The notes: generated from the sequence alone by a model not told the origin. 11,016 nt of DNA from Candidatus Aenigmatarchaeota archaeon (GCA_016198605.1 JACQIG010000023.1:1-11016); one strand, 5' to 3'; positions 1-6,676 are shown, counted from the first letter of the stretch. Numbers and translations are program-made.

Positions 1-130
1 TGAAGCCTTGGGGGAGGAGGCAATGGGGCGCCTGAAGCCCGGTGACATAATCCAGATGCTAAGGGTAGGCTTCGCCAGGGTTGATTCTATTGGTAAGAAT
101 TCGGTTGCAATATATTTCGCGCACAAGTAA
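1..130 (+). CDS. gltX: Glutamyl-tRNA synthetase, C-terminal end (partial)
   Basis: The frame with codons starting at position 2 is open from the window edge to a TAA at 128-130 and gives 42 residues. They include LKPGDIIQMLRVGFARVDS and end in IYFAHK. This resembles the last beta-barrel anticodon-binding segment of archaeal/eukaryotic-type (non-discriminating) GluRS, which typically has a GD-hydrophobic-Q...GF.R.D pattern and an F.HK end. The enzyme attaches glutamate to tRNA-Glu, and in most archaea also to tRNA-Gln, in the cytoplasm. The catalytic domain lies outside the window, so the assignment rests on this tail only. The next gene on the same strand starts 34 bases later but has its own promoter-like sequence. 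Confidence 0.8.
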   Translation, partial: EALGEEAMGRLKPGDIIQMLRVGFARVDSIGKNSVAIYFAHK

Positions 131-132
131 AG

Positions 133-140
133 CTTATATA
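133..140 (+). promoter_or_regulatory. TATA box for the winged-helix gene
   Basis: The sequence cttatata is centred about 28 bases before the ATG at 165. No Shine-Dalgarno sequence precedes that ATG. This is the geometry of a leaderless archaeal promoter, in which transcription starts at or next to the start codon. The site partly overlaps the palindrome annotated at 135-163. Confidence 0.6.
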
Positions 141-163
141 TCTATATACTATATAGATTTATA
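135..163. promoter_or_regulatory. 29-bp near-perfect palindrome, candidate operator
   Basis: The core at 141-157, tctatatactatataga, is an exact inverted repeat of 8 bases on either side of one central base. Pairing continues outward to 135 and 163 with only one mismatch (139/159), so 13 of 14 positions pair. It lies between and over the TATA box and the ATG at 165. A protein dimer bound here would block initiation of the following winged-helix gene. Autoregulation by that gene product is an inference. The site is almost pure A/T, so part of the symmetry could be compositional. Confidence 0.5.
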
Positions 164-164
164 T

Positions 165-464
165 ATGCCACAACTGGCAACAAAGCAGAGAAAGGAAGAG
201 CATGTTCTCCATTATCCCAGCCTAAGGACTGTCATGCTGATAGAGGAAACAATAAAGGAGCTGGGCGTTACAACAAAGACGAACTTGTTCAAGGCCTTGA
301 AAAACAGGGTCATGTGGCAGACCATGGAAACCGTGATTGACTATCTCCATGCAAGGGGCATGGTGGCTTTTGACAAGGAGGGCAAGATAGTATGGGCCCA
401 TGACCCTGAACTTGTAAGAAGGTACCTCAAAAAGAGGCATCTTAATGTATGGAACGGCAGGTAA
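165..464 (+). CDS. Small archaeal winged-helix DNA-binding protein
   Basis: The product has 99 residues. The start at 165 (MPQLATKQRK) is chosen because the earlier in-frame ATG at 81 would overlap gltX and translate through the promoter and palindrome. After a basic N-terminus comes a conserved-looking HYPSLRTVMLIEETIKELG segment (about 16-35). A helix-turn-helix follows (TTKTNLFKALKNRVMWQTMETVIDYL spans about 38-63), then a beta-wing with KEGKIVWAHDPEL (about 73-85). This matches a widespread family of small archaeal wHTH proteins with a YPS...TV...E..IKE start and a GKI.W...PEL wing. No effector-binding or catalytic domain is present, so a transcription factor role is likely but the target is unknown. 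The palindrome in its own promoter suggests self-repression. Confidence 0.75.
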   Translation: MPQLATKQRKEEHVLHYPSLRTVMLIEETIKELGVTTKTNLFKALKNRVMWQTMETVIDYLHARGMVAFDKEGKIVWAHDPELVRRYLKKRHLNVWNGR

Positions 465-510
465 GCCAGCGGAACTTAATTCACCCGCCCAGGTAAAGCC
501 TCTGGATGTC

Positions 511-705
511 CTATTCAGCGTACGGGACAAATCTGCCATTTTGGATTGTTTTCAGGGTGATGGATTTTATCACATCCCCGTTTTCATCAAAATTCAATAT
601 GCCGCTTGCACTGTGGTAGTTTTTAACACCGTAAAGATAGTTTTTTATGCATCCAGCCTCGTCTCCGCACTCCCCCATGGCAAGAGCACCAATTAGGGCC
701 CTCAT
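511..705 (-). pseudogene. C-terminal fragment of a LivJ-type ABC substrate-binding protein
   Basis: The frame encodes 64 residues, with a TAG stop at 511-513. YGVKNYHSASGILNFDENGD followed by VIKSITLKTIQNGRFV closely follows the C-terminal pattern of periplasmic branched-chain amino-acid/amide binding proteins: a helix, then 'aik.y.G.sG.i.FDenGd...y.l..v.nG.fv'. Normal members have about 350-450 residues, so over 80% is missing, including any signal peptide and most of both lobes. Its ATG overlaps the TGA of the upstream flaJ-like gene (ATGA at 702-705), so translation by coupling is possible. In-frame codons further upstream, inside flaJ, show no family resemblance. It is most simply a leftover of a deleted gene, or a recombination joint, behind flaJ. 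A functional short protein cannot be excluded. Confidence 0.6.
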
Positions 706-2759
706 ATCCCCAGCCCGGCAAGCGACTCCTTTATCAGGTCGCCGAAGAGGGCGCTGGCAAAGACCGCCACCACCGCGTATATCATCACGCCGACGATGAG
801 CATCTTCCCTATGTTGTAGTTCTGCTCTATCCTGTTCTCCCCCGAGCCTATCTTGGTCAGGAAGATTGCAAGGATGGCAAGCACCTCAAGGAGGTAGATG
901 CCCACGATGAGCTGGAACAGGGAAGGAGTGATGGATGGCGCGCCTATTGCTATCGCGGCGAAGTTCACCCCTATGCTCTCCGTGAAGCCGAAGCCCTCAA
1001 GGAAGGTGCCCAGCCTGGAAAGCACGAGGATTATGACGTCAGCCATGGCCACTATCAGGCCTGTTATTATGGGCGTGAGGAAATACGCCTGGAATTTCAT
1101 TGAGGAGACTGTCTCGGACAGTATGTCCCTTATGTATTCCTGCGTCTCCCTTATGTTCTGCAAATAGCGGGATATCCTGAGCATGCCCTCTGACGCATAG
1201 ACAAGCCCCTTCCTTGCCGTGTCTATCACCGCGTAAAGTATGTTCCTCACCAGCTTGGAGGGGTAATACCTTATGGACCCGTATTGCGGGTGGAACACCG
1301 CCTGCTCGAAGGTCATGCCAAGGGTCGTTATGTTCCTCAGCGTCCTCCTGAAAAGCCCGGCTATCTTCAAATCCTTTATGTCATCCAGCGACTTCTCTAT
1401 GGCTACCTCGGTGGGCGTCCCCCCGGAAATCCTGTTGCCAAGCGTGAACAGGGCAAGCTCAAACTCGCCCTCAATCTTCTGCACGTTCCTCTGTATCCCC
1501 AGCTTCTGCGCGCTGGACAGCAGGCAATACAGGCCGGCGGACACGCCTATCCCTATTATCACCAGCATGGACATCACCAGGGAGACCAGCGGCTCGGGGT
1601 CGTTTACCGCCACGTACGTGCCCTCCTCGTTCACCTGCGGGAAGAACACGTCCTGGTGCTGGGAGAAATACAGCAGCGGCGGTGTCACGAACATCGCAAG
1701 TATTATTATTGAAAAAGGCAGCACGGGGATATGCCTCTTGCCCACCACAAACGTGCCCTTCCTTGGCAGGTTGGGGTGCCTGGATATGTCCACCTCGGAG
1801 AAGGTGACAGGCCTCTTCCTCAGGGTGGTGGTGATGAACCACATGATCACTATCGGCAGGACGATGTCATACCCTATGATGAAATGCTCCGGCCTCACCA
1901 GGTCGGAGATGAAGACCGCGGCAAGCGGCGCCATTATAGTCCCCAGCACGGGCAGGACTATTCCCATCATGTGTATGACCATGACAGGCATCCTCAGGTC
2001 CTGCGAATAGTGCTTCATCCTGGTCTTGGTCCCCTCCAGCACAATTGTCAGCGCCTCGTCCAGTATCCTTTGCGCCTTGTCAGGGAGTTGCGTCTGCGAG
2101 TCCTTTATCAGCCTCAACGCCTCCGCGAACTCCTCGTTCTCCGGCTTCCACTTCACTATGTAGCCCTCTATCGCCTGGTCGGCGGAGTAGTATATCCCCA
2201 GCTCTATGTCCCATACCAGCCTCCTCATGTCCCATGCCAGCGGGCCTGATATGTTGGCCGCGGCGAACCTGAGGGCCCTCTCCAGGTTGGGCGACACCCT
2301 CATTGACACTACCATGTAGAGCACTGCCAGCACCACCTGGGAGCTTGCCTTGATCCTCAGCTCCTTGACTAGGTTTATGGGATACCTGCGGAGGTAATAG
2401 CCCACCATGAGGCCCAGTATTATCACGCCCAGCCCGCCGAACAGGAAGTTGGTCGTCCTCGTGAGCACGCCGTTGATGAACAGCGGGACAGAGAGTATCA
2501 AGAACAATATTATCGTGCAGATGAAAAGCGAGGAGACGCTCCCGGGGGTTATCCTCAGGCCGGTGAACTTTATCGCGCCTTCAAGCTCGCCCTTCTTGCT
2601 GGGGGTCACCTTTATGAGCTTATTCGCAAGCCTCGCCGCCCTCTCATAGGGAGTCAGCCTCCCCCCTTCCTTCTTCTTGTACAGCCTGTATTCCCTGGAG
2701 GTCAGTATGTCCTTCCTGTAAAAATAGTCCGTGCCTGCAGGCCTCCTCACCTTGCCCAT
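702..2759 (-). CDS. FlaJ/TadC-like type II secretion system F-domain membrane protein
   Basis: The product has 685 residues. It has a basic cytoplasmic N-terminus (1-75), then about nine hydrophobic segments near 76-95, 104-122, 259-284, 296-312, 346-366, 391-413, 558-580, 612-635 and 652-672. Two soluble helical stretches (about 135-255 and 420-555) each precede a membrane pair. This is the duplicated T2SF arrangement of ArlJ/FlaJ and archaeal PilC-like platform proteins. Such proteins sit in the membrane beneath an archaellum or type IV pilus and couple the assembly ATPase to pilin insertion. It is longer than typical ArlJ, partly because of a loop at about 366-390. No ATPase or pilin gene is adjacent, so archaellum, adhesion pilus and other uses cannot be told apart. 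The ATG at 2757-2759 has a TATA-like box 25 bases upstream and no Shine-Dalgarno. Confidence 0.85.
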   Translation of the reverse strand: MGKVRRPAGTDYFYRKDILTSREYRLYKKKEGGRLTPYERAARLANKLIKVTPSKKGELEGAIKFTGLRITPGSVSSLFICTIILFLILSVPLFINGVLTRTTNFLFGGLGVIILGLMVGYYLRRYPINLVKELRIKASSQVVLAVLYMVVSMRVSPNLERALRFAAANISGPLAWDMRRLVWDIELGIYYSADQAIEGYIVKWKPENEEFAEALRLIKDSQTQLPDKAQRILDEALTIVLEGTKTRMKHYSQDLRMPVMVIHMMGIVLPVLGTIMAPLAAVFISDLVRPEHFIIGYDIVLPIVIMWFITTTLRKRPVTFSEVDISRHPNLPRKGTFVVGKRHIPVLPFSIIILAMFVTPPLLYFSQHQDVFFPQVNEEGTYVAVNDPEPLVSLVMSMLVIIGIGVSAGLYCLLSSAQKLGIQRNVQKIEGEFELALFTLGNRISGGTPTEVAIEKSLDDIKDLKIAGLFRRTLRNITTLGMTFEQAVFHPQYGSIRYYPSKLVRNILYAVIDTARKGLVYASEGMLRISRYLQNIRETQEYIRDILSETVSSMKFQAYFLTPIITGLIVAMADVIILVLSRLGTFLEGFGFTESIGVNFAAIAIGAPSITPSLFQLIVGIYLLEVLAILAIFLTKIGSGENRIEQNYNIGKMLIVGVMIYAVVAVFASALFGDLIKESLAGLGI

Positions 2760-2779
2760 GGTTAGATTTGGCTTCGGCT

Positions 2780-2789
2780 GGATAAAAAG
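2780..2789 (-). promoter_or_regulatory. TATA-like box for the flaJ-like gene
   Basis: On the minus strand the sequence is ctttttatcc, centred about 25 bases before the ATG at 2759. No Shine-Dalgarno is present, which suggests a leaderless transcript. It lies in the 70-base divergent spacer shared with the phosphatase gene. Confidence 0.45.
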
Positions 2790-2800
2790 CAGAGCTGTGG

Positions 2801-2809
2801 TTTTAAAAA
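2801..2809 (+). promoter_or_regulatory. TATA-like box for the phosphatase/S51 unit
   Basis: The sequence ttttaaaaa is centred about 25 bases before the ATG at 2830. No Shine-Dalgarno precedes that ATG. The box is only about 12 bases from the oppositely directed box at 2780-2789, so the two promoters may compete or be co-regulated. Confidence 0.5.
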
Positions 2810-2829
2810 CAAATGCAATATACTATACC

Positions 2830-3237
2830 ATGGAAATCCTCTTCATCTGCAGGGAGAACAGGGTAAGGAGCCAGATGGCGCAGGCCTTCTTCAACCGCCT
2901 GTCAGGCCATGCCTCAGCAGAGTCCGCCGGAACAGATGTGGGTGGCTATGAGGGCGAGCCGCTGAACGAATTCGTGGTGGCCTGCATGAACGACCTTGAC
3001 GTTGACCTTTCAGAGGCGAGGACAAGGCAGCTCACCCCTGCCATGGCCGCCGTGGCTGGCAAAATAATCTCCTTCGCTCCCAAGGACAGGCTGCCCGGCT
3101 ACCTGAAGGACTCCCGCAAGGTCATCTTCTGGGATGTGGAAGAGGCTGACGAGAACGTTTACATTGACCTGGCCAGGGTAAGGGATAGGATAAAGGGACT
3201 TGTTGAAGGGCTGATCAAGGCGACGGGGCATGGATAA
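2830..3237 (+). CDS. Low-molecular-weight protein-tyrosine phosphatase / ArsC-like protein
   Basis: The product has 135 residues. The ATG at 2830 begins MEILFICRENRVRSQMAQAF, which carries the CX5R P-loop (Cys7 to Arg13) followed by Ser14, near the N-terminus as in the LMW-PTP/arsenate reductase fold. ESAGTDVGG (31-39) and RTRQLTP (64-70) follow the family order. WDVEEAD (101-107) sits where the general-acid Asp loop is expected. The usual glycine of CxGN is Glu9. The pair of resolving cysteines that thioredoxin-linked ArsC carries in its middle region is absent: the corresponding stretch reads GKIISFAPKD, and Cys52 is the only other cysteine. A phosphatase role is therefore more likely than thioredoxin-coupled arsenate reduction, and the substrate is unknown. 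A longer in-frame start at 2731 was rejected because it crosses the promoter and overlaps flaJ. Confidence 0.75.
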   Translation: MEILFICRENRVRSQMAQAFFNRLSGHASAESAGTDVGGYEGEPLNEFVVACMNDLDVDLSEARTRQLTPAMAAVAGKIISFAPKDRLPGYLKDSRKVIFWDVEEADENVYIDLARVRDRIKGLVEGLIKATGHG

Positions 3238-3245
3238 GGAGGAGG
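3236..3245 (+). promoter_or_regulatory. Shine-Dalgarno for the S51 peptidase gene
   Basis: The sequence aaggaggagg begins inside the TAA stop of the phosphatase gene and ends 10 bases before the ATG at 3256. It supports this start and translation as the second gene of a polycistronic message. Confidence 0.7.
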
Positions 3246-3255
3246 CGATATAGCC

Positions 3256-3885
3256 ATGAAAACGCTGCTGCTCTCATCAGGCGGGGATTTCGCAATAGAC
3301 CACGGGCTTCCGCTTCTTGGCATACCAGAAGGCAAAATCAGGCTGGCTTACATCACGACAGCCTCAAAGGGCGAGAAAGACCAGGGCTATATAAGCTATT
3401 ACACAAGGAAGATGGACGGCCTCGGCATTGACTATGAGGAGATAGACATTGAGGGGAAAAGAGTGCGCGACTTGAAAAGCTTTCTGGCGGAGAAAAATGT
3501 GATCTATGTTGAAGGGGGAAACACGTTCTACCTGATGAAAGCCGTGAGGGAAAGCGGTTTTGACGCGGTTGTGAAAGGTCTGGTAGGGAAGGGCATTCCT
3601 TACGTCGGCGTCAGCGCGGGCAGCTACATAGCGTGCCCCACGATAGAAATGGCCACATGGAAGCCCAACCCCGACAGGAACCGTTATGGCCTCACAGACC
3701 TGTCCGGGCTTAACCTTGCGCCATTCATGCTGTCAGTGCATTACAGGGATGAATATAAGGATATCCTGAAGGAAAACATATCAAAATGCAAATACCCTGT
3801 ACGCATCCTGACAGACGAGCAGGCCATACTTATACGGGGGGGAAAGGCGGAGCTGGTTGGAAACAAGAAAGAAATAACCCTTTGA
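3256..3885 (+). CDS. Peptidase S51 family protein (dipeptidase E-like)
   Basis: The product has 209 residues and a class I glutamine amidotransferase-like fold. LLLSSGGD opens the first strand, EGGNTFYLMK (86-95) is the conserved S51 block, and GVSAGSYIACPTI (118-130) carries the nucleophile elbow with Ser120, the same number as in E. coli PepE. His162 in SVHY is the likely catalytic histidine. Family members cleave small peptides (PepE takes N-terminal Asp dipeptides) or act on cyanophycin-like substrates. Aligned by eye without gaps, the PepE Asp135 position is Trp135 here, so substrate choice may differ; the sequence looks closer to the Lmo0363-like branch. It is cytoplasmic, with no signal peptide. 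It is probably cotranscribed with the phosphatase gene 18 bases upstream. Its stop is 4 bases from the convergent top6A stop. Confidence 0.85.
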   Translation: MKTLLLSSGGDFAIDHGLPLLGIPEGKIRLAYITTASKGEKDQGYISYYTRKMDGLGIDYEEIDIEGKRVRDLKSFLAEKNVIYVEGGNTFYLMKAVRESGFDAVVKGLVGKGIPYVGVSAGSYIACPTIEMATWKPNPDRNRYGLTDLSGLNLAPFMLSVHYRDEYKDILKENISKCKYPVRILTDEQAILIRGGKAELVGNKKEITL

Positions 3886-3889
3886 AATG

Positions 3890-4993
3890 TCAAGGCAAAA
3901 AGTCCTTCTCCCCTATCTTCTGCGGCAAGTAGCTTTCAGAAATGAATTTTATGCCCTTGGCCGACAAAGCCTCAAGCTCCAGCTTGTAGCCGACCTTCAG
4001 CATGTGGTTTATCTCCTGCTGCCATTCCTTCGGCTTGAACCAGACGTAGTTGAGCATCTCGTTGGCCCTCTTGACGTCCCCCTGGTTGAGCTTGATCGTG
4101 ACGTTGCCGGGGATGCCGAACTTCTTCACGTCCTGCGTTGTCAGGCCGATGAACTTGGCCTCGGGCATGCCCAGCCTGTCTGAAAGGAAGGAAAGGTTTA
4201 TGGAGCCCTGCTTTATCACCGAATATATGTAATACCCCCAGACGTCCCCGTCCGTGAGCACATAGATGGGCAGCTTCAGCTCGGTGTGGAGCCTGTTTAT
4301 CAGGCGGCGGGCGCCACGGGCGGGCTGGCCCTTGCTCGTGAGTATCAGGCAGTTCTGCTTCCTCCAGAACTTGTCCTCGTTGAGCCTCTGCCAGACCGCG
4401 TCCTTCTCTATCACCAGCACGTAGTCCGCGCTGCACGACTTGAACTTAACGGTCTCAGGCTCAACGTTGCTCGGTATCGCCCATCCGGAGGAGCCCATCC
4501 TGGTTGCGTCAATGTCGTCGCCCACGTCGTTCACGACAATAGGCCCTGCGACATGGCCCTTCCTGTCCGCCTGCAGGTGCAGCTGCTCCCTCAGCGTGTT
4601 CAGCGCGGCCTCCAGGTCCTCCAATACGGGGTCGCTCTCGCTCTGCTCCTCCACCGTGTTCTCCTGCGTCCCCGGTATGGTGTGCTTCACCGCATAATAC
4701 AGGTCCCTGATGGAGGTAGTCACGTTCTGCTCTATGATCTTCTTGCACTCGGCCGCCACCAGCAGCGTCTGCATGAACTTCCTCGTGTGCGCCACGTTCA
4801 GGTATGTCCTGTGGGATATCTTGTCCCCGAGCTGTATTATCTTGCTCTTGTCGTCAAAGTATATGTTTGAAAGCGTCCTCACCGGCAGGATAACATCTGG
4901 GTTTTTCAGCTCATCCAGCTGCTTCACTATGTCCTTGCCAAGCTTATTCAGGCTCTCCACCGGGTTCGCCTGGCCCCGTTTCATCTCCTTCAT
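3890..4993 (-). CDS. top6A: DNA topoisomerase VI subunit A
   Basis: The product has 367 residues, the usual size. It is the Spo11-like DNA-cleaving subunit, forming an A2B2 enzyme with Top6B that passes one duplex through another to decatenate and relax DNA. The winged-helix catalytic motif TSIRDLYYAVK (93-103) contains the active tyrosine, probably Tyr100. The Toprim acidic residues are visible as Glu196 in VIEKDAV and Asp248/Asp250 in LTDGDVWGYY, and bind the Mg2+ ions. GQPARGARRLINRL (222-235) is also typical. The start at 4993 lies inside top6B (50-base overlap, different frame). A second ATG at 4984 and a GTG at 4960 are alternatives, but all overlap top6B. The gene is translated from the top6B message using the GGAGG run just upstream. 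Confidence 0.95.
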   Translation of the reverse strand: MKEMKRGQANPVESLNKLGKDIVKQLDELKNPDVILPVRTLSNIYFDDKSKIIQLGDKISHRTYLNVAHTRKFMQTLLVAAECKKIIEQNVTTSIRDLYYAVKHTIPGTQENTVEEQSESDPVLEDLEAALNTLREQLHLQADRKGHVAGPIVVNDVGDDIDATRMGSSGWAIPSNVEPETVKFKSCSADYVLVIEKDAVWQRLNEDKFWRKQNCLILTSKGQPARGARRLINRLHTELKLPIYVLTDGDVWGYYIYSVIKQGSINLSFLSDRLGMPEAKFIGLTTQDVKKFGIPGNVTIKLNQGDVKRANEMLNYVWFKPKEWQQEINHMLKVGYKLELEALSAKGIKFISESYLPQKIGEKDFLP

Positions 4994-6563
4994 TTTCCTC
5001 CTCCTCTATTTCAGACCCCTTCTCGGTCACGATCTTCTTGATCTGGTCAATTATCTTCTTGGCAGACGTGCCTGTCAGCTCCTCCAGCGCCTTTGCAGTC
5101 TCAGGCGCGTACCTCTCAAATATCGCAAGCCTCTCTGCCTGCCTCTGCGCCCTCCTCATGCCCGACAAATACAGCGAAAGCTTCCTTGCGCATTCTTGTA
5201 TCCCAAGCTTTATCTCCTTTATTATCACCGGGTAATTGGCTATGGCCTCCTTTGACTCCGAAGTGAAGGGCACCCACACTGACGCGAGGTGCAGGAACAC
5301 CACCACAGGCCCCGTCGGGAACTTGTCAGACTCTATGCCATACCTTTTCCAGTCTATCTCTGTGGCACCCTTGGTTATGGCGCAGTCGCCCTGCTGGTAG
5401 AGCAGCGGCACCCTATTGGCAAACCTGAGCAGCCTTGGCTCGGTTATGCCCCCGCCGTAGGCTATCCCCACCTCCACCTGGAAGGGGAAGCCCCTGTAGA
5501 CCTCAGGCGGCCTGCTTATTGAGGCGACCCACTCGGGGCTGAACTCCTTCTTGAGGCCGCTCTCTATGAGCTTTTCCCCCAATGGAGAAAGGCAGTCAGT
5601 AGGCGGCCTGATGAGCTTCATCTCCTTTACTACCTTCACTATCTCAACAACCTGCTGGTCGCTTATCTTCCTGGGGGATATCTTCGGGTCAATGCTGGCC
5701 TTCTTGCATATCTCGTTAGCAGTAAGCGTCCCTATCCTGGAGAATTCTGCGGTGAAGAACGTGGCCATAGTCCTCGCCTTCGTGTCATGCAGCATCCTTG
5801 ACATTATGCCGACCTCCACGCCCATGAGGTGCGGCTGTATTTCCTTCGGCTCCTTGGGCAGGTGGTCAGCGCCCCTCTTGAACTCTGTCTTGCCAGAAGG
5901 CGAATCAAACGCTATGTTTGCATACGGGTTGGCCACCGCCACTTGCTTCAGGTACTCCAGCACGGACTGCTTGCCCTCCCTGTAAACCCCCTCCGCCACG
6001 AAAGTGAGCCTCACGCCGTGCCATTTCTCCGTGTCCTCCGCGCTGTCCTCGAGTATGACGGGCTGGTTGTGCTTGACGTCTATCTTCTGCTTGTACCTGT
6101 GCAGCTTCCCGTCCCCGGTGGACGTTACTATCTCCAGAGGCTCCCCCGTGGTGAGCTGTGCGTAAAGCGCGGCACCTGATACCCCTATACCCTGCTGGCC
6201 TCGCTGCTGCTTGAGCCTGTGGAATTTAGAACCATAAAGCAGCTTCCCGAAAATATTAGGTATCTGCTTCTTCACTATCCCGGGCCCGTTGTCCTTTATC
6301 ACTATCTTGAACTTCTCCTTGTCCACTTCCTCCAGCTTGACCGATATGTCAGGCAGTATGCGCGCCTCCTCGCAGGCGTCCAGGGCGTTGTCCACTCCTT
6401 CCCTTATTATAGTGAGCAGGGCCTTCGCCTTGTTGTCGTACCCCAGCAGATGACGATTCTTCTCAAAGAACTGCGAAATGCTTATCTCCCTCTGCTCCTC
6501 CCCCATCTGCTGCGCGGTCTTTGTGACGTTCACCGGCTCCTTTGCTGCGACAACTTCCGCCAT
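4944..6563 (-). CDS. top6B: DNA topoisomerase VI subunit B
   Basis: The product has 539 residues and is the GHKL ATPase subunit that opens and closes the topoisomerase VI gate. Bergerat-fold motifs are in order: REGVDNALDAC with Asn59, DNGPGI (91-96) and RGQQGIGVSGA (121-131). A helix-two-turn-helix region spans about 250-340. The transducer domain carries the switch lysine in SESKEAIA (Lys438). The extreme C-terminus is an acidic, Gly/Pro-rich tail (EIEEEENEGDETG onward, from about 518), rather than the extra Ig-like domain some archaea have. The ATG at 6561-6563 gives MAEVVAAKEP and matches family starts, where the core begins near SISQFFEKNRH. It is first of the pair with top6A, which overlaps its last 50 bases. 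Confidence 0.95.
   Translation of the reverse strand: MAEVVAAKEPVNVTKTAQQMGEEQREISISQFFEKNRHLLGYDNKAKALLTIIREGVDNALDACEEARILPDISVKLEEVDKEKFKIVIKDNGPGIVKKQIPNIFGKLLYGSKFHRLKQQRGQQGIGVSGAALYAQLTTGEPLEIVTSTGDGKLHRYKQKIDVKHNQPVILEDSAEDTEKWHGVRLTFVAEGVYREGKQSVLEYLKQVAVANPYANIAFDSPSGKTEFKRGADHLPKEPKEIQPHLMGVEVGIMSRMLHDTKARTMATFFTAEFSRIGTLTANEICKKASIDPKISPRKISDQQVVEIVKVVKEMKLIRPPTDCLSPLGEKLIESGLKKEFSPEWVASISRPPEVYRGFPFQVEVGIAYGGGITEPRLLRFANRVPLLYQQGDCAITKGATEIDWKRYGIESDKFPTGPVVVFLHLASVWVPFTSESKEAIANYPVIIKEIKLGIQECARKLSLYLSGMRRAQRQAERLAIFERYAPETAKALEELTGTSAKKIIDQIKKIVTEKGSEIEEEENEGDETGPGEPGGEPE
4997..5005 (-). promoter_or_regulatory. Shine-Dalgarno for top6A inside top6B
   Basis: On the minus strand the sequence is ggaggagga, ending 3 bases before the ATG at 4993, with a GGAGG copy also available about 6 bases away. 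These bases are the Glu codons of the acidic Top6B tail, so the ribosome-binding site is coding sequence. It supports coupled synthesis of the two subunits. Confidence 0.6.
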
Positions 6564-6587
6564 AGTTATGCACCGAACTTGCGGCTG

Positions 6588-6626
6588 GCCATATACATCC
6601 TATGCAAGCCAGCGGCTTATATTATT
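6588..6626 (-). promoter_or_regulatory. Candidate promoter region of top6B
   Basis: The 113-base spacer between ksgA and top6B holds two TATA-like sequences on the minus strand: aataatataa (6617-6626), about 59 bases before the ATG at 6563, and tgtatatgg near 6589-6597, about 30 bases before it. The nearer one would give a leaderless transcript; the farther one would leave a leader of roughly 30 bases. No Shine-Dalgarno is seen, which favours the nearer one. Which is used cannot be decided by reading. Confidence 0.35.
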
Positions 6627-6662
6627 ATTTTGTTTCAGCTAGATATAACCCATTGTTCGTAG

Positions 6663-6667
6663 AAAAA
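6663..6667 (-). terminator. Weak T-run after ksgA
   Basis: Five T residues on the minus strand follow the ksgA stop by about 10 bases. Archaeal terminators are often simple T-runs, but five is short and no hairpin precedes it. ksgA may partly read through into top6B. Confidence 0.25.
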
Positions 6668-6676
6668 TGGGCCACA

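Noticed and set aside
81..164. Upstream start for the winged-helix protein at 81
   Set aside because: The extension would overlap the end of gltX and translate the TATA box and palindrome; its residues do not look like the family.
1273..2010. Long open frame (245 codons) on the plus strand opposite flaJ
   Set aside because: It lies antisense to a clear multi-membrane protein gene, gives low-complexity Ser/Thr/Pro-rich sequence with no recognisable motif, and has no promoter or ribosome-binding site.
2731..2829. Upstream start for the phosphatase-like protein at 2731
   Set aside because: It overlaps the flaJ start and the divergent promoters. The P-loop motif needs to sit close to the N-terminus, as it does with the start at 2830.
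4286..4870. Plus-strand open frame opposite top6A
   Set aside because: Top6A has all catalytic motifs on the minus strand. The opposite frame is a codon-bias shadow.
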